The notes: a model not told the origin generated them from the sequence alone. A DNA stretch of 64,000 nucleotides from Brachypodium distachyon (GCF_000005505.3 NC_016133.3:13702001-13766000); one strand, 5' to 3'; counted from the stretch's first letter, positions 10,840-24,244 are shown. Numbers and translations are program-made.

Positions 10840-11187
10840 ATGGACGTGGGCGAGATGATGAGGCTGTACGTGGAGCTGGGCGACCCGGAGATGCCCATCC
10901 CCAGGCTCCGCAGAGTCCTGGAGCACCTCGGCCTCGCCAGCGCCGCCGCCGCCATCACCGCCGGCTACGACAACGTCGACGGGCCCAGATACTACCACAC
11001 CCTCATCCGGAGGCTGCTGGTGCCGTTTGGGCTGCTGCTGTGCGGCGCCAACCTGATGTTCCTTAGCTGGTGGGTCTCATGCGGCCCGGCCCGCCGCTGC
11101 CGGCTCGCGCGGGCCGTGGGCAGGGCCTCCGTCCTCCTGCTGCTGTCTCTGCTGCTCGGCGCCTACGCCGTTGATCGCTGCAACTAG
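10840..11187 (+). CDS. Small predicted membrane protein, unknown function
   Basis: A 115-residue frame with high GC in third positions, typical of grass single-exon genes, follows a TATA box. I chose the ATG at 10840 because the longer frame upstream has no ATG. The first 55 residues are hydrophilic and helical (MDVGEMMRLYVELG, PRLRRVLEHLG). Two hydrophobic stretches follow: about 63-80 (LVPFGLLLCGANLMFLSWW) and about 95-111 (ASVLLLLSLLLGAYAV), separated by an arginine-rich loop (GPARRCRLAR). The protein ends DRCN. I recognise no family. The unusual neighbour is the CACTA end 400 bases upstream. It could be a lineage-specific gene or a captured fragment; strong coding composition makes a random frame less likely. 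Confidence 0.5.
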   Translation: MDVGEMMRLYVELGDPEMPIPRLRRVLEHLGLASAAAAITAGYDNVDGPRYYHTLIRRLLVPFGLLLCGANLMFLSWWVSCGPARRCRLARAVGRASVLLLLSLLLGAYAVDRCN

Positions 11188-11222
11188 AAAACAATGGCGC
11201 CATGCATGGGGCACGCTATATA

Positions 11223-11304
11223 CTCCATCCGTCGTGAAATGACTGACGTGAATTTTTATATAAATTTATACAAATTCACGTCACTTATTTTCGGACGGAT
11301 GGAG
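11223..11304. mobile_element. Stowaway-like MITE, 82 bp
   Basis: CTCCATCCGTCG at the left and CGGACGGATGGAG at the right form terminal inverted repeats with TA duplicated on both sides (11221-11222, 11305-11306). The interior is almost a perfect hairpin (TGACGTGAATTT pairs with AAATTCACGTCA). Confidence 0.85.
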
Positions 11305-11306
11305 TA

Positions 11307-12880
11307 CATATATCCTCGTAAGTACGTGTCCTTGTGATATATACTTGTCAAATCTGACACTTTTGACACTGGTCTCGTGTGTCTTTTGTGATATTTCAAG
11401 TAAAATATGATCCTAGCTAGCTAGCCCTTAAAGTTTAACCAAATTTGACCCTTTTGGTCAATACAACGCTAGCTAGCCTCTCTTGTGCTGACTGGGCATG
11501 CAAAGGTGGATCAACGCCGGCTTGACAACAACAATCAAATCTGGTTAAACATTTGAGATAAGATTTTTCTTTTTTGCCTAAAATTTGAATAAAATGTCAA
11601 AACATATATGCGTTTTTTCCCGGTTAAGATATCGGTCAACTAAATTCACACTTGCCAATATTCTTCCCATTTGAAGTTGTTATCAAGTCTATACATAGAA
11701 AAACACAGAAGGCTCGGGTTTTTCAAATGTGCAAGTGCAACTACCCAATTTCTATCTGATGAGACGACGTCGTGCCGCGGTGATAACCCGAGTAAAGGCA
11801 TTGATCTTGGCAAAGCAATCGCCATGGCGGCCATTGACCGCACATGCAACAGTCACCTAAAGGATTGTCACATGCTCCACTTCCTCTTTTCACGGGTCTG
11901 ACTGGTTGACGATGCCCTTGAGGGGAGGGGGGACAATCCACAGTCGACATACAAGAATCCGATTGGATAGCGCGGAGAGGAGATGTTAAGGACGGCAAGC
12001 TCGCCTAGGCATGGGCTAAGAGGTATACCGTTGCAACATCATTGGGTGGACCCCTAATGCCTTCGATGCGCCCCCATGCGTCATATGGGGGATTGTTGTC
12101 ACAGACAAGGGAATTTCAAGGGTTATTATTTTGCCAAACAAGAATTCCCTTTGGTTAACCTTCGTAGATCTCCCGATGCAACATGTGGTTCATAGCTGAT
12201 TCATTCCAATTGGTTCATTTACTGTATCAAGAGATGGAACAAAAAAAAGATGGCCCGGGGAAAAAATACAAAGGCTGATCATCCCATGGCAATCACATCC
12301 TGAAGATAAAATGGTTTAGACGCAATACTGTAATCAGGAACAATTTTACAGGGAAGAAAACATTGGAAAAAGAAAGAATTGGGGAGTCTGTCAGACAACT
12401 TCTGAGCCACCCTGCACCGGTGTGAGCCGGGCAGGAACGATCCTCTACAGCCGTCGGATGGATCCAGGGACTCATCCAGGCCGTTAATCACGCTCTGGCC
12501 CAGAAGGTCAGATTGCATCAACCAAACTTAAGTTCTTGCCTCCTTTTTGGTAAAGGATGTAGCGGTACGATCCTATAGAACAGATCCTGTTCAAGTAAGG
12601 TCGTGCTTGATGTGTCAAGGCTCTGCGTTATATGCTGGTTAGCATTCCCGTGAATAGGCGAGGTGGGACTAAATATTCCAGTCCACAGCACTCGAGAAGG
12701 AGAGCTCGTGCTCGGTCGTGGGTGCTGGCCCGTGTGATTCGGAGGAGAGTAAAAGCCCAGCCCATTCGCCATCCTGCCTGGCCCGTGTGTTTCCGCACGC
12801 CGCGTGGTGCTCCATCCAGACCGTACGCAGCAGATCGGGGTTCATCCTGACCGTTGGCTGGCTGGCAGCTTAGCACCGAC
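11307..12880. other. Intergenic region, no gene seen
   Basis: No coding frame with recognisable content was found. It contains CTAGCTAG-type simple runs near 11415 and 11470 and an A-rich run near 12240. The last several hundred bases are presumably the polyubiquitin promoter. Confidence 0.5.
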
Positions 12881-12893
12881 CTATGAGGAGCCG

Positions 12894-12902
12894 GATAAAT
12901 AG
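12894..12902 (+). promoter_or_regulatory. TATA-like box and start of the polyubiquitin promoter
   Basis: GATAAATAG precedes a pyrimidine-rich leader (CTCCCCCACGG..TCTCTCCC) and an AAACCCTAA telo-box (about 12985), the pattern of highly expressed plant housekeeping genes. The leader exon would run to 13006. Confidence 0.55.
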
Positions 12903-13006
12903 TTCTCCCCCACGGCATCCTCCGCTGCTAAGAAATTTCCCCAATCTCTCCCGTGTCCTCTAATCGCCGAATCGAGAGACATCGAAACCCTAATCGCCGT
13001 CGCAAG

Positions 13007-14741
<1,735 letters not shown>

Positions 14742-14789
14742 GCTTGCATGTTTATGAGCTTGCTTTAGCTTTTAGCCTTGAAGTCTGTC

Positions 14790-14956
14790 GTTTGTTAGTA
14801 ACTTTGTGTCGATGTGGTGTGAACAAATATGATGCTATGGTATCCTGGAACCGTGGTTTGCTTAAAACCACGGTTTGACTATGACTTGCTGAACTAAGTT
14901 TGTTAGTAACTTTGTGTCGATGTGGTGTTCATTATAAGAGTTCAGCAAGTCATAGT
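14790..14956. repeat. Direct and inverted repeats in the polyubiquitin 3' region
   Basis: A 31-bp phrase at 14790-14820 recurs exactly at 14898-14928. An 18-bp perfect inverted repeat joins 14878-14895 to 14939-14956. Between them ACCGTGGTTT (14850-14859) pairs with AAACCACGGT (14865-14874). Together they could fold into nested hairpins in the 3' UTR. Confidence 0.8.
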
Positions 14957-16117
14957 CCGTTCTTAGTGATCCGATTATCTATTATTGGGTATTGATTCGA
15001 TGATCTCTTTGCTCAGGATTGAGCTTGTTCGTAGCCCCAAGATGAAAGGATGTGTGTATGCATTCTTTGTGGGTTAGTTACCTGCATTGTTCGTTACGTC
15101 CAGCTTGCTGTTTGAGCAATCTGCGTAAGTTGAACGAAACAGTAAAACCGGCATCGGCTTATGGCTGCAGTTCTGGAACTTGCAGCAGAGGGTTACTAGG
15201 TACAGCAACCCAAAATTTCACAGCAGAACATAAATAAACCAAACCGGTGACTAGTAGTAAAATCCAACAGCGAATAGCTTCCACAGAATATATAGAAGTA
15301 CACATAAGCATAGCCTTACACGAAAAGGATGGTAGCATCTGAAGATCTGTGACTAAACGATATACAATTCTGGAGAAAAACTACTAGCAGAAATAGACAG
15401 AGGCACCGGAAGCTGTGAGATTATGTCCAGTACGGATAACCGAATGGGCAATTAGTAAGTCTGTCTTTGCAATAGCATCCTAATATGTTAAGAAGAACCA
15501 TGTAGTACTGCGTGTTGTCTTCTTCCGATAAAAAGCTTTATCAGCGGGTAGTCAACTGTTGCATGACACGCACCCTGCAAAACCATTGGTGAAAACCCTC
15601 ATGTTAGGAAATTATCATCCGAGAGACCCTGAGTGAGTAAATAAACAGAATTCCTGTGTTTGAATACTGAATAGTTTCTATTATGCATGCAATCTGGGCA
15701 CACACAAACATGTTCTGATACAAACTCGAAATTGATAGACAGCATGTTATTCACGCGTACAATATACAAGAAAAGTTTTCCTAAAAAACAATATCAGAAG
15801 AGAGATACGAGAAAAGGAACAGAATGTGTGCCTGTCACAAGGTAAAGAAGTTTCAATATCCTATTAATGTGCTACTGTTTATTTTTTCAGTACGTATGTT
15901 GTAAAGAATGAATGGATGCTCCTGTGACAGCCTAATTGCCTAGCTACAAAGATGTCATGCAGGTGTGACATTCTAACCGCGAGACTTTTGAAAGGAGTCT
16001 ATGAAGCTTCTGTGACAAATTAAAATGCAATGGTGCACTATGGTTCAAGACAATAAGCAGATGCTTCTTTTTAGGAACTCACAAAAGCCACCAAGGACAT
16101 CAGCAGAACTCACCCTA
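14957..16117. other. Region between polyubiquitin and the hAT-derived gene
   Basis: No coding frame was recognised. The right part is probably the 3' UTR of the minus-strand gene ending at 16118, and the left part the polyubiquitin 3' flank. Confidence 0.4.
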
Positions 16118-19100
16118 CTATCTAATCCAATCTCGGGTACAGACAAGCGCCTCAATTGTCTTGATGTTTAATGTGCTCCATTGCTTATCAATTACCGGGC
16201 CCTCGCTGCTGACCGCCGCCTGGCAATGAACAGCAGATGACGGCATAGCCAAGACATCCTGCGCCATAATTGAGAGGGTTGGATACTTTGCGGAATGACT
16301 CATCCACCAGTTTAGAATATCAAAATCATCCTTCCGTGGAACAAGGCCATCTTCAAGGTAGTTGTCAAGCTCTGATAATAGTTGATTCCTTATCTGTGTG
16401 GTAAGATGCTGATCCCAGTCTTCCAAGGAATCGCTATCAAATCCATCTATTTCAACATCTCCAGCCTGACAATTCGAAGTCTGACCATTCGACTGATCCA
16501 TAGGGGCACAATATTCATGGAACAGTTCCCTGGTTATTTCGGCTACATAATTTACATACTTCGGTGCATCAGTGCCAAAAGCACGTTTAAGCCGGAATTC
16601 AATAAAAGTAGTCTTGAATCTGGGATCAAGAACAACAGGCACTGACAACCACAAGTACGAATTTTGCCAATAATCATTGAATGCCTCCTTCATCTCCCCA
16701 ACCATGCTAGCAACGTCAGTGTGTTCAGCAGATGATTCTTCTTGCAAAATCGTCCTAACTTTCCAAACTTCATGGAAGTACATATTCGCTGTCGGGCAAA
16801 CAGAACCCGAAATTACTTCAATGACTCGATATAAAACCCTCAAAATCTTGCAGATAGGCTCAACAATTTTCATTTCTTCCGCAGATAACACTTCTTCAGA
16901 GGGGAATACCTTCTTGAAATGCAGAATTACCTCGAGTCTAAAGTAAATTTTGTGCCACCACTTTGCATCTTCATGGGGGCACTTCAAACCAACATGATTA
17001 ACAACTTCAAGAAGTTGCTGCCGAGTAAGTGCTGAAGATGCACGCACATGAATAAATCTCTCTAACATATCACCAACATGGTAAAGCATTGGTTGCCCTT
17101 TTGCAACAATGCTGTTAAGCACATCATCCACACAAGCAATATTGTATAGCTCCCCTCTAATAGGAAGACAGTTCCTCTGTGTAAGCATGTCCTTCAGCTT
17201 TGAGATACTCTCACCTTTTCTTATTTCACTCACAGCTGTCAAGCCAAAAAGCTTCCTGTCAAGATTCCAATCTCTAATAGCTTCCCATATGACATTATAT
17301 GCCCCGCTCTCAGATTCTAGCACACAAGCCTCCTTATAATGTATCATCCTTTCCAAATCACAAGGCGAGGACCAAAACACGCCAAACTTGATTATTCTCC
17401 TTTGAAGCTTCCAGTTAGCATCAATAAAATGTGCTGTCAAACAGAGGTACTTTATTGTGGGCACAGCTGCATTAGGAGCCCACACACTTGCTGATAACGA
17501 AACTCGCTGTGATGAAAGTGCAATTTTCTCCTTAAGGTCAGCCTTTTGTTTGTGAAACAGAAGAGTTGAATACTCTTCCATATCTAAGCTTGAAGCCATG
17601 TTAAACACTGGGTTGAGGCTCTCGGCAAATCTTCTCATTTCTTCATGCTCCACAATTGACAGAGGATAGCTATGCATTACTATCAGCCTAGTTAGTTCTT
17701 GATAAGATGCTTCTTGATCAAATTTCCTGGTTTTTACATGTGCAGTGTGAGCAGATGAGTTGTTTTTCTCAGCAGGACTCATGTTTTCTGCTGGTAAAGC
17801 TAGAATGTTTTGATTCTGATGGATTTCCTCACCATAGCTATTACCCTTGAGAAGTCTGCTAGCATATTCCGCAATCTGAACCTTACCATTTGTCAAGGCA
17901 GGTGAAAGCTCATCCGTCACCCTAGATTTCAAATTTGGTACACTGGACGGAGAAAGCCCACCTTTCTGACGATTTATGCTAGTTTCACCACGTGCTAGGC
18001 AAGTCTGAGTGTGTCGGTTCAAATGGCTTCTACCATTGTCTGCACTAAGTCGCTTGTGGCAATGGAGACAGTCTGCACCCTGAATTCTCCCGGAAACATA
18101 GACAGGCCTAAAATCCATCCACACCTTTGATCTAAATCTGCTGTTCTCACCATGATTTACCAAGTTTATATCATCGAGTGACTCTGGATTCTCTGGAAGC
18201 ATCTGGTTCACCGGATCAATGTCATTCACCATGTCTATGCATAAATTATGCATAGTTTAGTCAGAATATGCAGAAAAGATAACATACATAACTTATCATG
18301 AAGAAAGCTGCTGCTTGCACCCTGAATTTACACTAAACCGGCAAACAAGAGAATCACTAAAATAAAGCACAACATGTGACTCATACCTGATGACAAAAGG
18401 TCCAAACATCCCCATTCTAGCTTAGATAAGAGAAAAAAAAATACTAGATCTAATCCTTAATCTGGAGGGCACTAACAAAAAAACTTAAAGATCCATTATG
18501 CAGGATCTAAGATTTAAACATTTATATTCTAATTCGTCCCCTTGCTTATATTATCATGCAAAAGAATCTTACGTGTAATCTAATTGTAGATTGCCAACAA
18601 ACATCTAGATTCTAGAGCTGGATAAGAATGGTGTAACTTAGCTTCTAAGATCAGCATGATTGCCTGACAAACTGTGCTTAACCTTGAAAAGGAAGAGGAC
18701 CATGCGAACACCAGTAGACCATTCTGACCATACTGGCTGGAGGGCATGCCCTCAGTTGTTGAAATTGTGACATTATTAGCAAGTTCCTTAATTAAAATCT
18801 CTAGTGGCCAGGGAAGTTTGAATGCTTAATACATATGTGACATCTTAAGTTGATAAGCATCCAAATCTTCATAAGCAAGCAGACAACAATAAGTGTCGTT
18901 TTGCAGTTGATCACATGCTTGTTCAGACATTTTTTTAAATACAAGCACATGAATATCTCTCTTTCCCTTTTACATGTTTGTTAGCCAAAAGTTATCCTAA
19001 ACTCGAAGTGTAGCGACTTCGACAAAAGTAGGTAGCCAAATATGCAAACGCGGTTCAACACTCCATGGCAATGCAAACAGAACCCGAGACAGTACAAAAT

Positions 19101-19516
19101 TTACAAACTGCTAAAACTTTAACATGACTAGCCTGCGCAGGCAAATGGGAAAAATCAAGCTAAAAGGTAACTAAAGCATGACACATCAAAAAAAAGAGTA
19201 ACATACCACAAGGAAAGTCTGTATCCTGTAGCTCGCTCAGATCAAACCCATCTCTTGCTCGACAACTTTTATGGTGCCGCCACAGATGGCTAGTTCCATT
19301 TGAACGTCCATCAGAAGCTTTGCAGCTCATGAGAGCGTGGCAGTAGTGGCACTCGGCGCTCTGGATCACTCCGTTTATGTATATAGGTTTGTACTCTTGC
19401 CACACCTTGGACCTCTTCCTCCTAAGCTTGGAGGCAGCGTCAGCTCCATCAGAATCCACCGCTAGTGGTAGCGGCATGCCGTCGATATCATGCCCATCCA
19501 TGCCTTCTGGTTCCAT
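16118..19516 (-). CDS. hAT-transposase-derived protein with two BED zinc fingers
   Basis: Two coding exons, 19516-19207 and 18234-16118, join in phase 1 (TTGTG|GTATGT donor, GCATAG acceptor) to give 808 residues. Exon 1 holds one BED finger (KVWQEYKP, CHYC, then H..H..C near residue 80). Exon 2 holds a second (KVWMDFRP, CLHC, SHLNRHTQTC), then a RICESLEEPER-like RNase-H-fold region and a C-terminal hAT dimerisation domain (LNWWMSHSAKYPTLS to TRDWIR). In active hAT transposases the core has Asp in (S/T)DxW and in DN; here the matching stretches read SASVW and LTAVSE, so both Asp appear lost. Gene-like structure plus dead catalytic sites suggest a domesticated DNA-binding protein in the nucleus. 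Start chosen at MEPEGMDGHD because an acceptor-like TGCAG lies just before it, implying an untranslated leader exon upstream. Confidence 0.8.
18237..19206 (-). other. Intron of the hAT-derived gene
   Basis: A 970-bp AT-rich intron between the two coding exons, read on the minus strand. No repeat or coding frame of note was seen in it. Confidence 0.7.
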
Positions 19517-19642
19517 AGCTGCAGTTGATGATAATGACACGACACAATCAGATTTTGTGCACAGCATATGATTAAACCGTAGACCGGATAGACACGGAAT
19601 AAACTACAACAAGCAAGCAACCTCGCCTACAGATATAATGTT

Positions 19643-20533
19643 GGGGAAATTGGCTACAGGACACCGTTATTTTGCGGCATTTGCCAAAACACACCGTCCG
19701 ATTGCGTCTTTGCCCAGTACCATTACAATTCTGTGGTCATTTGCCACAACACATTGCCTGCTCCAAAACGGAAAATTTGACTTTTTTCCAGATGAAATTA
19801 CCATATTACTCTACTAACACGACATGACATTCATACACAGGAAAGTCTGTACTCCACATTGGAATGAATTATACTATTTTTTGGTGTATTATATACTCTA
19901 TCTGAGAAAAGTGGTGTATACAACTTCAGAAAAAAATATTCAAGAAGAGAAATATGTAACCAGTATATACCAAGTACCACATACTACTTTTCAGCCGTGC
20001 AACTTGACATATTGTTTTGGGACACAAGCTGTATATACTTTTCAATCAATCAAAGAAGTATATCAATGAAGAAGTGTGGATCACCAACCAAAGTAGTATA
20101 TACTGCTTCCGATAGAAGCATTTGTTGCCCGTAATTAAAAGATATAAGGTCCCAATATAATATGTCAAGAAGTTGCAAGCCTGAAAAGTAGTATATAGTG
20201 TGTATCACCAACCAAAGCAGTATATACTGCTTCTGATAGAAGCATTTTTTGCTCGTAATTAAAAGATATAGGGGTCCCAATAATATGTCAAGAAGTTGCA
20301 AGTCTGAAAAGTACTATATAGTACGTAGTACATACTTCTTTTGAATTTTTTTAAAGTTGTATACACAACCTTTCTCAGATGGAGTATAGAGAAAGTCAAA
20401 AAATTCGTTTTGGAGCCAGCAGTGTGTTGTGGCAAATGACCACGGAACTGTAATGGTACTGGGCAAAGACTCAATCGGATGGTGTGTTTCGGCAACTGCC
20501 GTAAAATAACGGTGTCCTGTAGCCAATTTCCCC
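19643..20533. mobile_element. Non-autonomous palindromic DNA element, 891 bp, with 7-bp target duplication
   Basis: The ends are long inverted repeats of about 150 bp (GGGGAAATTGGCTACAGGAC at the left; its complement at the right). TAATGTT flanks both sides (19636-19642 and 20534-20540). Inner parts also mirror each other. The right arm holds a 124-bp tandem duplication (starts at 20081 and 20205). It has no transposase. It lies 127 bp upstream of the ATG of the hAT-derived gene, probably in a leader intron. The 7-bp duplication does not fit the usual 8 bp (hAT) or 9 bp (Mutator), so superfamily is open. Confidence 0.85.
20081..20328. repeat. 124-bp tandem duplication inside the palindromic element
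   Basis: The unit starting TCACCAACCAAAG at 20081 repeats at 20205 with scattered substitutions. It is found in only one arm, so it arose after the element formed. Confidence 0.75.
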
Positions 20534-21041
20534 TAATGTTAAAGAACAGCACAGACTTAATGAGCATGATTTTTTGTACACAGAAACGAGCAGGTGCAAA
20601 CGTCAAACATGACAGCAACAGTAATGTGCCAAGCAGACAGCTCCAATTCCTTTGCATTTTCTTCTGAAACTAGCACCTATTTCGAAACGCCACTCCAATT
20701 ATAACACAGCTCATCATCCAAGCTGCCCCCCAACTCTTACTACTACTACTACAAGCGAAGCGAAATCACAGCAGAATAATATCAACCCAGCACTGGGCAG
20801 CAGACGCATCCATGGCAAGAGAACGGGAGCCGACAGCTACAGATTTTATATATTTTAGAGCATCACAACTAGAGGATTTTGGAGCCGGGAACAACGGCGG
20901 CACGGTGGGGATCGCGTCGCTGGAGGCTCAAATTCCACGAGAAATGGGGATCACGCGAAGGCAGGTGACGAACCTGCGGGGGGTGCGGGGGACCGAGGCC
21001 GGCGACTCGCCGGAGGAAGCGTCGGCGACAGCGGCGCGGCG

Positions 21042-21063
21042 GAGAGAGAGAGAGAGAGAGAGA
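21042..21063. repeat. (GA)n microsatellite near the presumed 5' end of the hAT-derived gene
   Basis: About eleven GA units (CT on the gene strand) lie in GC-rich sequence. CT-rich leaders are usual in grass genes, so this may be the transcribed leader of the minus-strand gene. Confidence 0.6.
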
Positions 21064-21309
21064 GGGGTCCGGCAGGGTAGGGTTAGGGCGTGGCGTGGAT
21101 TGGATGGATCTGTGGGTAAGTGGGTTCGTGGGTGGCCGGCTCCAGAGTCCAGACTCCAGACCGTCGAGCCCGGCCCAGGTAGGTTTCCTTTGAGCTGGGC
21201 CCTAGGCTCAAGGCCCGTCCATGTGTCCTCTGGATCGGGAACGAACGAGTCTCAAAAAAAAAAAAACCTGATCGAGGGTTTAGGGTTAGGATTTAGGATC
21301 GTGTCATGA

Positions 21310-23291
21310 GATCATCGATCCTACAGCCAATTACTACCAGGATAGATGATCTCATGCCCTTACCACTTTTATCCATCTTTCTAGACTGATAATGAGATTT
21401 GAATTTCCTTTTTCTTTTTTGCTCAGCCAATAACTGGTATAGCAACAAAAACAAGCTGGCGAAAGATACACCAACAAGTTTTTGGTCTAACTGCATTGGT
21501 ACCACCGTACCAGCAGCATCTGGCAAAGATTATATTTTTGCCTACTGTTGTTTTAGCAAATGGTAGCGTTACCATGCATTCTTTGCCATGTAATTTTGCC
21601 TTGTCACGATTTGGTGCTAAGTAACATCAACCTAACAATTGCCGCAATTTAGTAAAACTCCTAACCAGCTAAGATCGCGGACGAAGCGATAAACTGGTTG
21701 GGAGTTGCAGCAGTGAGGACTGTTTAGCAGAACTCCTAACTTAGTACAACTCCTTGCGGCAGGACAGCAAAAGCAACCCAAACATCATAGCAGGAAGTAA
21801 CAATCCAGTATAATAAGCTGAGAGAGCGTGGGATTCAACTAGCATGCAAATTACTTCTTGAAAAAAGAGTAGACAACGCTTGGATTTCAGCCAGCAAAGG
21901 TTATTACTACACTGGAAAACTGTATTATGTCAGCTCTGAAATGCTGTGATCCGAACATATTCAACACCGACGTTAGTAACACACTGAGCGCACATGAAAT
22001 GCAATTGAACAGTAAGGAGTCGTGGGCATTGGAGAAAATGTCGATGTTTTGACATAGCTAGGGAAGAGAATGTAGGATGTACGCGTAAGTTGCTATCTAC
22101 AAATATGCGAGTTTCTTCTGCCATGAGTCCCACGGATCCAGCGGCCAGGTTGATGTGGAGAAGGGGCACCTGATAAGTACAGAAAACGCACCAGGATCAG
22201 CCAGGTCAGGGATAACACAAGGAAGAGTGACAACTCCGTAAACAAAGCCAAAACAAGGTGGCTATTGGCATACAAAAGAAAACAGAAATAGCACATGGTT
22301 TTTGTAGTTTCGATTTTAGAAGCGATAGGGAGAAAGCAACCAATGATACTAGCTGTTAAAGAAAGTTTGTAAATAACACGAAAACAGAGGAACCAAGGGA
22401 ACATTTCCTACATGTCTGCTGCAGATAGTTCATTCCTTTAGCACACAGAATTTGCATAACAGAAATCTCGAGTACAGCAATATCACAGTATATATGATTA
22501 CACCTCATGGAAAGAAGTACTGTAAGCAACTAGCAAGTACAGATAGAAATCTAAGATGTATAGCACCACACAAAAAGGAGCAAGTCGTAGAGGAATTGTA
22601 TCTTCACATAAGTAATACAATCACAGATCCTTGGTGTATTCAGTTTGTCAGTAGTGTTAAACAGACACTTCATATGATTGAAAAGATTTATGCCTTAAGA
22701 CCATAAATTTATGTACTCCCTCCGACCCATATTACTTGTCTCAAATTTGCCTAAATACGGTTGTATCTATGTTTAAAAAGCGTCTAGATATATGTAATAT
22801 TTCGACAAGTAATTCTAGCCGGAGGTAGTACATTAGTTCGAATCCCATGCATGATCTTTCTAATTTCAATGAGAATTAAGTGCCTGAAATACCCAAGCTT
22901 AGCTACCATATATCTCATCGTTGATATTTTACATGGACTCTCAATTATTGACAACTGACAAGTTACAGAAATATTACACAGCCCAGAATTGCTCAAACAA
23001 ATAACTTAACCAAGCAAGCATTAAAAGCTTTGGAGAAGGTGGTATCAACTAGACTTAGTGATGTACTGATGTCTTATCCATGCTTGATAGTACTATAATT
23101 TCTGCTAGGAAAGCATATATAATGAACTGCAGCACTTTAGCAACCTATAAAACCACGAACACTGTTCCCGGTGCATACTACCCAAATGTTCATGACAAGT
23201 CACTCAACATAACCAACCAGCCCATGTTGAGATTCCACAAGTGATTGCTTACTCAGTGGCATACAGTGACAGATAAACCATGAACTGCAAG
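21310..23291. other. Intergenic region with one MITE
   Basis: No recognisable coding exon. The end nearest 23291 should be the 3' UTR of the next minus-strand gene. Confidence 0.4.
22716..22828. mobile_element. Stowaway-like MITE, 113 bp (family A)
   Basis: CTCCCTCCGACCC at the left pairs with a slightly decayed right end (CCGGAGGTAG), with TA on both sides. The internal phrase GCGTCTAGAT recurs in the 113-bp copies at 41961-42073 and 51393-51505. Confidence 0.8.
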
Positions 23292-24244
23292 CTAAGCGGC
23301 GGTAGCAGGGATGTTGTAGCGGCTGCGCAAGCCATCAATAGCTCTCTCGGCGGACTTTGCCATCTCAGGGATGGTCACCTTGCACACTGGCCATCACCAA
23401 CAACAAGTTAGTACACAATACACCACTGCCTTAGTGGCCTGAACAAAAGACGCAACTGAAAACAGAACTCAGAGAGATGTCTCTGCGCTCTGCAGTACCA
23501 CGAGACGTAGACGACTGCACCTCTGCGACGAACTTCTTGTAGGATGCCTGGAATTCACGGGGATCATCAGAATTTCGGAGTCCAAGCCAGAAAGGGAGCA
23601 ATAATTAGAGCAACAACGCAGACTCGATCAAAACAGCAAGCGGAACGAATCGTGCCAGTGGCGTACCTTCATCTCCTCCGCGCGCTCTGAGATCTTGTCG
23701 ACCATCTTCTTAAGCTCCTTCTCCGCCTCCTCCGCCAGCTGCATAGAGCTCTGCGTCTGCATCTGAACAGAGCACACGGAAGGGGATTATTACATCACAT
23801 CGCATGACACGGATAGCGGCTAGCGTAAAGGACGAGGAAGAGACAGGAGCGGGAGATGACCTTGAAGCGCTTGGAGATGCGGGAGTGGGAGGCCTCAAGG
23901 TCGCGGACGGAGTCGCCGTGGAGCGCGTCGAGGCGGCGCTTGAGGGAGTCGAGGCTGGACGCGGCGAGGCTCCTGAGGTCGGCGACGGTGGACATGGAGG
24001 CGGGGGTGGCCCCGGCGAAGGGGGACGCCGCGGGGAGGGGCGACCTCGTCTTGGGCGTCGCCGGGGAGGATGGCAGCTTCCCGCGGCAGACGGGAGACGC
24101 GGACGCGCCGCTGCCGGAGCCGGACGGCGACGAGGCGCCGGAGAGGGAGACTGGGCTGGGCTTCGCCTTGGGCTTGGCCCTCGCGCGAGCCCTAGGCTTG
24201 GAGGCGGCTGCGGGCGCTGCCGCGGCGGCTCTCGTCTTCCTCAT
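23292..24244 (-). CDS. Small basic coiled-coil protein, unknown function
   Basis: Four exons (24244-23861, 23762-23667, 23547-23499, 23386-23292) with good donors and acceptors keep frame and give 207 residues. Residues 1-75 are low-complexity, rich in Ala, Pro, Lys, Ser (MRKTRAAAAAPAA, RARARAKPKAKP) with a likely nuclear signal. From about 85 to the end the chain is helical with heptad character (LRSLAASSLDSLKRRL, EEAEKELKKMVDKI, MAKSAERAIDGLRSRY). The exon junctions fall inside this conserved-looking coiled coil. I could not name the family. The size and layout recall small plant meiotic axis proteins such as ASY4, but this is a guess without alignment. It sits tail to head with the SNF2 gene, whose stop is 731 bases upstream of its start. 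Confidence 0.7.

Noticed and set aside
20812..21309. 165-codon plus-strand frame
   Set aside because: Low-complexity translation through a GA microsatellite in the probable leader of the minus-strand hAT-derived gene.
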